Shown here one piece after another: positions 58,478 to 64,000 of a DNA stretch of 64,000 nt. The stretch is from Rhodoblastus sp963804045 (GTDB lineage: Bacteria; Pseudomonadota; Alphaproteobacteria; Rhizobiales; Beijerinckiaceae). The stretch covers positions 178,927-242,926 of the forward strand of contig CAWDOR010000040.1 of the NCBI GenBank assembly GCA_963804045.1, in the 5' to 3' direction. Every line of letters begins with the position of its first letter. The stretch's first letter is position 1. Both the position numbers and the translations under genes were made by a program. The notes beneath the pieces are model-generated. The model did no database searches, had not been told where the DNA came from, and saw only the letters and a list, made by a program, of their open reading frames with translations.

Positions 58478-59313
58478 CGCGCGGCGACCCGCCCCGGCGC
58501 CGGCTTGGCGCGCGCCGGGCGCAGGCTTTTCGTCAGGCCGAATATCGCCAGGAGCGCGAGCAGATAGACCGCCAATTGCAGGGCCGAGGGCCGATCGGTA
58601 TAGCCGATCAGCGTATGGGCGATGCGGCCGGCGAGACTGTCCTCGGCGAGCAGGCCGGAGCTGTCCCAGACCTGGCGGCGTCCCAGCGCGATCAGATCGG
58701 CCTGCTGGAGAAAAGCGACGCTCTGCGCCGCCATGCCCGCCGCGAGAAAGCCGATCAGCGCCGAGGTCGCGGCGAAGAGATGGCGCATGGGGATGGCGAC
58801 CAGCCCGTAAAACATCGCCGCCGACAGGCAGCCGCCAGCGACAAGGCCGAGCAGTCCGCCGAAAAACAGGCTCTTGCCGTCGGTCCCGCCGCCGGCGACC
58901 AGCCCATAGAGAAACAGCGCGACTTCCGAACCTTCGCGCAGCACGGCGACGGCGATCACCACGGCGAGGGCGAACAGCGATTTGCGCCCCTCCGCCACCT
59001 CGCGGCCCACCAGATTCAATTGCGCCGCCATTTCCCGGCCGTGGCGGGCCATCCAGACATTGTGCCAGGCCAGCATCAGCGCGGCGAAGCCGAGCACGCC
59101 GGCGTTCAGCACTTCCTGTCCCGCGCCTTCAAAGGCGTCGGACAGCGCCCCGGCGAAAACCGCCACCAGAGCGGCGCCCAAAAGCCCCGCCGCGAGACCG
59201 CCGCCGACCCAGAGCGCCCGGCCGGGGAGCCCCCGGGTCACCGCCAGCACGATGCCGACGATCAGTCCGGCCTCGATCACCTCGCGAAACACGATGACCA
59301 GCGCGCCGATCAT
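58474..59313 (-). CDS. FTR1-family high-affinity iron permease
   Basis: 279 residues, about seven membrane helices. The iron-binding REXXE motifs are present: FREVIEAGL at about 9-17 and LREGSEVALF near 125. FTR1/EfeU takes up Fe(III) as it is made by a partner oxidase, passing it through the inner membrane. Its start overlaps the stop of the cupredoxin gene (ATGA), so the order is peroxidase-cupredoxin-permease, translationally coupled. Confidence 0.93.
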   Translation of the reverse strand: MIGALVIVFREVIEAGLIVGIVLAVTRGLPGRALWVGGGLAAGLLGAALVAVFAGALSDAFEGAGQEVLNAGVLGFAALMLAWHNVWMARHGREMAAQLNLVGREVAEGRKSLFALAVVIAVAVLREGSEVALFLYGLVAGGGTDGKSLFFGGLLGLVAGGCLSAAMFYGLVAIPMRHLFAATSALIGFLAAGMAAQSVAFLQQADLIALGRRQVWDSSGLLAEDSLAGRIAHTLIGYTDRPSALQLAVYLLALLAIFGLTKSLRPARAKPAPGRVAAR

Positions 59314-59642
59314 TTGACCACCAACACGCCGCCCGGCGCGTCCGGATGGAAATCGTCGAAGAATTTATAGTCGCCGGGCGTCAGGTCGCGGAAATTCAGC
59401 ACGATTTTGCCGCCGGCGGCGATCAGTTTCTCCGCCTTCAGCTCCTTGCTTTCGAATTCGGCCGCCGCCGCGCCGGCATTGCGCACCTCCAGCCGGAATT
59501 TCGCGCCCGCCGGCGCCTCCAGCCTTTGCGGCGCGATGACGCCATCCTTGAATTCGATGGACAGAACCGGAGCCTCCTGACCCCGCGCCGCGCCGGTGAG
59601 GGCGAGAACGGCGACCAAAACGCCTTCGCGCGAAAACCTCAT
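59310..59642 (-). CDS. Periplasmic cupredoxin-domain protein
   Basis: 110 residues with a signal peptide (MRFSREGVLVAVLALTGAARG). The cupredoxin domain follows, with LSIEFKDGVIAPQRLEAPAGAKFRLEVRN and LTPGDYKFFDDFHPDAPGGVLVV. One His (DFHPDAP) near the C-terminus sits at the usual copper site, but no complete Cys-His-His-Met set is seen, so the metal is uncertain. Cupredoxin partners of FTR1 (EfeO/FtrB types) oxidise or carry iron. It overlaps both neighbours by four bases. Confidence 0.85.
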   Translation of the reverse strand: MRFSREGVLVAVLALTGAARGQEAPVLSIEFKDGVIAPQRLEAPAGAKFRLEVRNAGAAAAEFESKELKAEKLIAAGGKIVLNFRDLTPGDYKFFDDFHPDAPGGVLVVK

Positions 59643-60949
59643 TGAACGCCCCTGTCGGTCAGCGTGTTCAGGAAGGCGACGACATCGTCTATGTCCCTGT
59701 CGTTCAAATGCGGGCGCTGGCCCGGCTTGCGATCGTAGGGCACTTTTTCCACATCCGGATTTTTTTCGCGCGCGGACGCGGGGAGGTCGTTGAATTTCTC
59801 GACGGCTCCGTCCTTTTTCGGATACCAGCGGCCGGGATCGGTGTCGCGCGTAGCGTAAAAAGCCACGGCGTCGCGCAGCGAGGAAAACACGCCATTGTGG
59901 AAATAGGGGCCGGTCGCCGCGATATTGCGCAGGGTCGGGGCCTTGAAGGCGCCGCACAGCGAGTCCAGCGCCACGCCCGGCGGCAGCAGCTTGTCGAGGC
60001 CGGGGCGCCTGCACAGGCCGAGATCGTAATTTTGCGCGTCGGCATTGGCGGGAATGGCGCTGTTGCGGGGGACGCCGAGCACGCTGTAGGAAAAATCGGT
60101 GAACAGCCAGTCGGTCGGGTCTTTCGAGCCCGGCTTGCCCGCATGGCAATCCGAGCAATTGCTTTTCTTGCTGTCGGTGAAAATGGCGAAGCCGCGCTTT
60201 TCACTCGCCGTGAGTTTCGCCTTGCCGCGCAGAAAATCGTCGAAGCGCGACGAGAAAGGCGCAAAACGCTCCGAGGATTCATAGGCCGACAGCGCCTTGG
60301 CCAGCGCCGGCCAGGCGGTCCTGGCGTCTTCGAAAATCTTCTCGCCATAGACCGCGCGGGCCAGGGCGGCGTAATCGGCGGCCTTGATCTTGGCCACCAC
60401 GGCCTCGACCGAGGGATTGTTCATTTCCACGGGATTGAGCAGCGGCCCGGAGGCCTGGTCGGCGAGATCGGCGGCGCGGCCGTCCCAGAACTGCCCGCCG
60501 CGCGGCTCCAGCTTCACCTTGCCGTCGTCCTCGTCCTTGTAGAAGCCGAAGGGCGGGGAAAAGGCCTTGTACATGATCGTCGGCGTCTTGCGCGTCCCCA
60601 ACTGGCCCGGACGGCTGCCCAGCGCGACGGCGGCGACCGGCGAGCCATTATTGCCCTGAAAGGCGCGGCGCGGGTCGTGGCAGGTGGAGCAGGACATGCC
60701 CTGCGGCTCGGACAGGCTGGCGTCCTCGAAAATCTTCTTCCCCAGCCATTGCAGGTCGGACAGCGCCTTTTCATCCTCGGCGCGCAGGGGCGCGGCGGTT
60801 TCGGCGCGCGCCGGCAAGGCCAGGCCGCTGGCGGCGGCGAGCAGCGCCGCCAGCGCCAGGCAAATCCCAAGAGGTCCAAGAGGTCCAAGAGGCCCAAGAG
60901 TCGCAAAAATCCTCGACCGTTCCGAATCCGTTTTTTTCCCCGCGGCCAT
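59639..60949 (-). CDS. Di-haem cytochrome c peroxidase/MauG-like protein
   Basis: 436 residues. A signal peptide (about 1-49) carries an LGPLGPLGPLG stretch just before its hydrophobic core, encoded by a 9-bp DNA repeat. The body has two haem motifs, CSTCH (about 87-91) and CSDCH (about 267-271), and the di-haem peroxidase signatures NNPSVEAV and TLRNIAATGPYFHNGVF. The family includes cytochrome c peroxidases and MauG. It is the first gene of the three-gene iron-uptake set, an unusual partner: EfeUOB uses a DyP-type peroxidase instead. Confidence 0.92.
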   Translation of the reverse strand: MAAGKKTDSERSRIFATLGPLGPLGPLGICLALAALLAAASGLALPARAETAAPLRAEDEKALSDLQWLGKKIFEDASLSEPQGMSCSTCHDPRRAFQGNNGSPVAAVALGSRPGQLGTRKTPTIMYKAFSPPFGFYKDEDDGKVKLEPRGGQFWDGRAADLADQASGPLLNPVEMNNPSVEAVVAKIKAADYAALARAVYGEKIFEDARTAWPALAKALSAYESSERFAPFSSRFDDFLRGKAKLTASEKRGFAIFTDSKKSNCSDCHAGKPGSKDPTDWLFTDFSYSVLGVPRNSAIPANADAQNYDLGLCRRPGLDKLLPPGVALDSLCGAFKAPTLRNIAATGPYFHNGVFSSLRDAVAFYATRDTDPGRWYPKKDGAVEKFNDLPASAREKNPDVEKVPYDRKPGQRPHLNDRDIDDVVAFLNTLTDRGVQ

Positions 60950-61027
60950 TTCGATCCTTGCCCCAATTGCGCTTCTGCCCGGGATTCAAACAAGGACCAG
61001 GGCGCGTCTTCAACGAAAATGCCGCTC

Positions 61028-61044
61028 TTTAGAATTTATCTAAT
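61028..61044. promoter_or_regulatory. Irr-box (ICE)-like site before the di-haem peroxidase operon
   Basis: TTTAGAA-TTT-ATCTAAT: the left arm matches the ICE half-site 7 of 7, the right arm 5 of 7 (TTCTAAA expected). It lies about 80 bases upstream of the peroxidase start. With the dyad at 54931 it suggests iron control of this cluster. Confidence 0.5.
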
Positions 61045-61113
61045 TTCGTCCCGGCTTTTCGCGCCGCCCCCGCCGCTTCGCTGCGGCCGCGACGACGCCC
61101 TTCGACCGCCCCA

Positions 61114-61155
61114 TTGACAAGCTCCCGCGCGCGGATGTTATGTTATAACATAACA
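61114..61155 (+). promoter_or_regulatory. TonB-receptor promoter with a perfect 20-bp palindrome (Zur-like)
   Basis: TTGACA at 61114-61119, then TGTTATGTTA/TAACATAACA at 61136-61155, ten bases each arm. The palindrome covers the -10 position, so bound protein would block transcription. ATGTTATAACAT is the core of the zinc-responsive Zur box of proteobacteria; assignment to Zur is inference. Confidence 0.5.
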
Positions 61156-61202
61156 GATGGAACTTGGGCGCCAGGGCGCCGGTCAGCCTGGGGGAGCAAA
61201 AA

Positions 61203-63362
61203 ATGCGATCGCGGAAAATTCTGCTGTTGGGCTGTTCAATCGGCCTTTTGGGCGCCGGCGGCGCCGCTCGCGCCCAGACCGTCTTGCCGGACATAGACGT
61301 TTCCGCGTCGAGAGCGGCGGCGACGCCGGCGGTCGCATCCGCACCGGCGCCGGAGGTCAGAACCGAACCGGCGCCGGCGGCCGACGCGGCCCTCGAGCGC
61401 ATCCTGCCGCGCGCCGGCGCCAACGCCTATGATCTCAGCGGCGGAACCATCGCCGCCCTGCCCCAGGGCGAAAATGCGCCGATTGAGAAGATTCTGTTGC
61501 AGTCGCCCGGATTTTCCCAGGATTCGGCGGCCAGCGGCGCGCTGCACCTGCGCAACGAACACGCCAATGTGCAATACCGGATCAATGGCGTGCTGCTGCC
61601 AGACGGCGTTTCCGGCTTCGGTCAGGTGCTCGACAGCGGCCTGATCGGCAATATAGCGGTGATCGATGGCGCGCTTCCGGCTCAATATGGCTTGCACACC
61701 GCCGGCGTCGTCGACATCACCACCAAAAGCGGCGCCTTCGACGGCGGCGGCAAGATCGGCCTTTATGGCGGCAGCCTCGCCAATCTCACGCCCAGCTTCG
61801 AATATGGCGGGACGGTCGGCGATGCGCAATATTTCGTCACCGGCCGCTTTCTGACCAGCAACATCGGCATTGAAAATCCAACGCCGAACGTCACGGCGCT
61901 TCACGACCACACCGACCAGGGCAAATTCTTCGGCTATGCCTCGACGCTGCTCGGCGACGGCGGGCGTTTGAGCATCATCAGCGGGACGGCGGTCGGAAAT
62001 TACCAGATTCCCAATAATCCAGGCCAGCCGCAGCAGTACAGCCTGCCCGGCTACGGCGGCTACGCCTCATCGCAAATCAACGAACATCAGTTGGAGCAGA
62101 ATTATTTCAATGTCGCCGCGTTCCAGCAGACGATTGGCGCCATCGACTATCAGATTTCCGCCTTCTCCCGGTTCAGTTCGCTCGCCTTCACGCCCGATCC
62201 GGTTGGCGATCTGCTGTTTAATGGCGTCTCATCGACGGTTTACCGCAGTTCTTTCCTCAACGGGATCGCCGCGGACACGGCTTACAGGCTCAACGCGCAG
62301 CACACCCTGCGGTTCGGCCTGACCGGCAGCGGCGAGGTCGCGCAGGCGAACAACGCCTCGACCGTGTTTCCGGTCGATGCGAGCGGCAATGTCGCCGGCG
62401 CGCCTTTCGCCGCGTCGCCCGACAACACCAGCAAGATCGGCTGGCTGCTGGGCGTCTATGCGCAGGACGAGTGGAAGATCAGCAAACAGCTCACCTTGAA
62501 CGTCGGTTTGCGTTTCGACCAGATGGCCGAATATACCGACGCCAATCAGCTCAGCCCGCGCGCCAGCCTGGTCTACAAGCCGTTCGAGGACACGACCTTC
62601 CACGCCGGTTACGCCCGTTATTTCACGCCGCCGGAAATGGCTTTGTCGGCGCCGACCAATCTGGCGCTGTTTCAGGGAACGAGTTCGCAGCCCAGCGTCA
62701 ATCTCGACAGCCCCGTCAAGCCGGAGCGCTCGAATGTCTATGACATCGGCGTCGACCAGAAATTCGGCAAATTCTCGGCCGGCCTCGACGCCTATTACAA
62801 GACCGCGACCGATCTGATCGACGACGGCCAGTTCGGCCAGGCCTATACGTTGACCGCGTTCAACTACGCGAAGGGCTGGAACGACGGCGTCGAAGCCAAG
62901 CTCAAATATGTGGACGGCGATTTCCAGGCCTACGCCAACGTGGCGCTCGGCCGGCAGATGGCGACGCAATTCGTGTCGAACCAGTTCCTGATCGACGCGG
63001 CGACCTATGCTTACGCGCAGACGCATTGGATTCCGACCGATCATTCGCAGACCTGGACCGGTTCGGCCGGCGCCTCCTATCTGTGGAACGGCACGCGCTT
63101 CAGCACGGATCTGATTTTCGGCAGCGGCTTGCGCAACGGCTTCGCCAATCTTTCGACCGTGCCGGCCTATGCGCAGGTCAATCTCGGCCTGTCGCACGAG
63201 TTCAAATGGGTGAGCGCCGACAAGCCCACGACATTGCGTTTCGACGTCGTGAACCTGCTGGATTCGACCTATGTCATCCGCGACGGCAGCGGCATCGGCG
63301 TCTTTGCCCCGCAATATGGGCCACGCCGCGGCTTTTTCATCGGCATTTCACAGAAATTGTGA
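61203..63362 (+). CDS. TonB-dependent outer membrane receptor
   Basis: 719 residues from an ATG with GGGGGAGC in front. A signal peptide (about 1-24) is followed by a proline/alanine-rich linker (about 30-70), a plug domain with ENAPIEKILLQSPGFSQDSAASGALHLRNEHANVQYRINGVLLPDG and SGLIGNIAVIDGALPAQYGLHTAGVVDITTKSGA, then a beta barrel ending in an aromatic-rich strand, GFFIGISQKL. These receptors import scarce metals or chelates with TonB energy. The palindrome upstream points to zinc or another metal, but the loops are not strongly His-rich, so the ligand stays open. Confidence 0.92.
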   Translation: MRSRKILLLGCSIGLLGAGGAARAQTVLPDIDVSASRAAATPAVASAPAPEVRTEPAPAADAALERILPRAGANAYDLSGGTIAALPQGENAPIEKILLQSPGFSQDSAASGALHLRNEHANVQYRINGVLLPDGVSGFGQVLDSGLIGNIAVIDGALPAQYGLHTAGVVDITTKSGAFDGGGKIGLYGGSLANLTPSFEYGGTVGDAQYFVTGRFLTSNIGIENPTPNVTALHDHTDQGKFFGYASTLLGDGGRLSIISGTAVGNYQIPNNPGQPQQYSLPGYGGYASSQINEHQLEQNYFNVAAFQQTIGAIDYQISAFSRFSSLAFTPDPVGDLLFNGVSSTVYRSSFLNGIAADTAYRLNAQHTLRFGLTGSGEVAQANNASTVFPVDASGNVAGAPFAASPDNTSKIGWLLGVYAQDEWKISKQLTLNVGLRFDQMAEYTDANQLSPRASLVYKPFEDTTFHAGYARYFTPPEMALSAPTNLALFQGTSSQPSVNLDSPVKPERSNVYDIGVDQKFGKFSAGLDAYYKTATDLIDDGQFGQAYTLTAFNYAKGWNDGVEAKLKYVDGDFQAYANVALGRQMATQFVSNQFLIDAATYAYAQTHWIPTDHSQTWTGSAGASYLWNGTRFSTDLIFGSGLRNGFANLSTVPAYAQVNLGLSHEFKWVSADKPTTLRFDVVNLLDSTYVIRDGSGIGVFAPQYGPRRGFFIGISQKL

Positions 63363-63409
63363 GCCGGCGAAACCAAGGCGCCCAGCGCGGAGCTGGGAGA
63401 AAATCCGAC

Positions 63410-63511
63410 TTACGACCGCCCCTCGCCGTCGGCCCAGATCGTCGCCAGCGCATTGCGCGACGCGCCGCAATCGAGGTCGCCATCGGGGTCGCCATGGATC
63501 GCGATGCTCAT
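63410..63511 (-). pseudogene. Arsenate reductase (ArsC) N-terminal remnant
   Basis: 33 residues overlapping the aquaporin stop by four bases (ATGA). It keeps the N-terminal strand and CGASRN, matching the CGTSRN nucleophile loop of glutaredoxin-type ArsC, then ends at a stop; about 110 residues are missing. What follows is the end of the TonB-receptor gene on the other strand. A short DPDGDL insertion precedes the loop. Confidence 0.65.
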
Positions 63512-64000
63512 GCGGTTTCCGCCTCGGAACTGGCCGGCGCTGAAGCCGGCTGTCGGGAGTCGAGCAGCCAGCCCATCAGCGCCAGCGCGCCAAGGGCTCC
63601 GACCAGATCGGCGGCGATGAAGCCCGGCAGGTCGATGGGGCGGATGCCGGAAAAGCTGTTGGTGAAGGCGCGCGCGATCGCCACCGCCGGATTGGCGAAG
63701 GAGGTCGAGGCCGTGAACCAGTAGGCGGCGGTGATATAGAGACCGACCAGCCAGGGGACGCCCGTCTTGTTGAACCGAACGCCGGCCAGGATGGTGGCCA
63801 CGAGCCCGAAGGTGGCGACGGCCTCCGAAAACCATTGCGGGCCGCCGGTGCGGATTTTCGTCGAAAACGCCACCGCCGGCAGCGCGAACATGGCGTGCGC
63901 GATCATGGCGCCGAGGATTCCGCCCAGCACTTGCGCGACGACGTAAGGCGCGGTTTCGGCGCGCGGCAACTCGCCCTGGGCGCAAAACACCGCCGAGACC
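63508..64000 (-). CDS. Aquaporin/MIP-family channel, 5' end outside window
   Basis: The frame is open to the window end; about 163 residues are present. The second half of a MIP channel is clear, with membrane segments around VLGGILGAMIAHAMFAL, VATFGLVATILAGV and WLVGLYITAAYWF, the NPAVAIARAF motif, and the last helix GFIAADLVGALGALALMGWLL. The first NPA lies at or past the edge (the sequence entering from the edge is VSAVFCAQG). The arsC remnant behind it fits the AqpS arsenite channel of rhizobial ars operons, a likely but unproven role. Confidence 0.85.
   Translation of the reverse strand, partial: VSAVFCAQGELPRAETAPYVVAQVLGGILGAMIAHAMFALPAVAFSTKIRTGGPQWFSEAVATFGLVATILAGVRFNKTGVPWLVGLYITAAYWFTASTSFANPAVAIARAFTNSFSGIRPIDLPGFIAADLVGALGALALMGWLLDSRQPASAPASSEAETA

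Overview
The window reads as chromosomal DNA of a high-GC alphaproteobacterium, most likely of the order Hyphomicrobiales. This rests on the EipB/DUF1849 envelope protein, the ATP12 chaperone, the Fds-type formate dehydrogenase and Irr-box-like (ICE) sites, and is inferred from gene content only. No rRNA or tRNA gene and no CRISPR array was seen.

Layout. 1-9,100 holds housekeeping and envelope genes: an MFS transporter cut by the window start, rpmG, a GDPD-family phosphodiesterase overlapping a RidA-family gene, eipB, a DUF6311-like membrane protein, a GGDEF-EAL protein and pccB. 9,290-11,800 is a scarred stretch. An AbrB/MazE-type antitoxin is followed by only the first codons of a PIN toxin, cut by a repeat element. 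Four copies of the repeat end lie here, with an AT-rich orphan gene and a tandem partial duplication of the ATP12 gene. 11,800-15,900 has a HAD phosphatase, cstA with its small YbdD-type partner, a HicA-like gene and a UDP-glucose dehydrogenase fragment.

15,887-34,427 is a type I secretion locus, all on the minus strand. It has a giant repeat protein of about 4,115 residues (one frame only if two single-base indels are corrected), an ABC exporter with two tandem C39-like domains, an HlyD-type adaptor and a second likely substrate with a Hint domain. A near-palindrome shared by the upstream regions of the two substrates suggests co-regulation. An AraC-family regulator and an LpxL-type acyltransferase follow.

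37,723-47,138 is an efflux operon: a NodT-type outer membrane lipoprotein (one frameshift), an adaptor and two MdtB/MdtC-type RND pumps. 47,242-54,895 is a formate module, fdsG-fdsB-fdsA-fdhD-fdsD plus an OxlT-type oxalate/formate transporter. It imports or exchanges formate or oxalate and oxidises formate with NAD+.

54,900-63,400 is largely about iron and metals: bfd-bfr behind an Irr-box-like dyad; a cluster of di-heme peroxidase, cupredoxin and FTR1 permease behind a second Irr-box-like site; and a TonB-dependent receptor behind a perfect palindrome that looks like a Zur box. The window ends in an aquaporin gene overlapping an arsC remnant.

The items I find most worth pursuing are the diheme-peroxidase/cupredoxin/FTR1 cluster as a possible variant of EfeUOB-type iron uptake, the secretion locus with its shared promoter motif, and the repeat element that broke the toxin gene.
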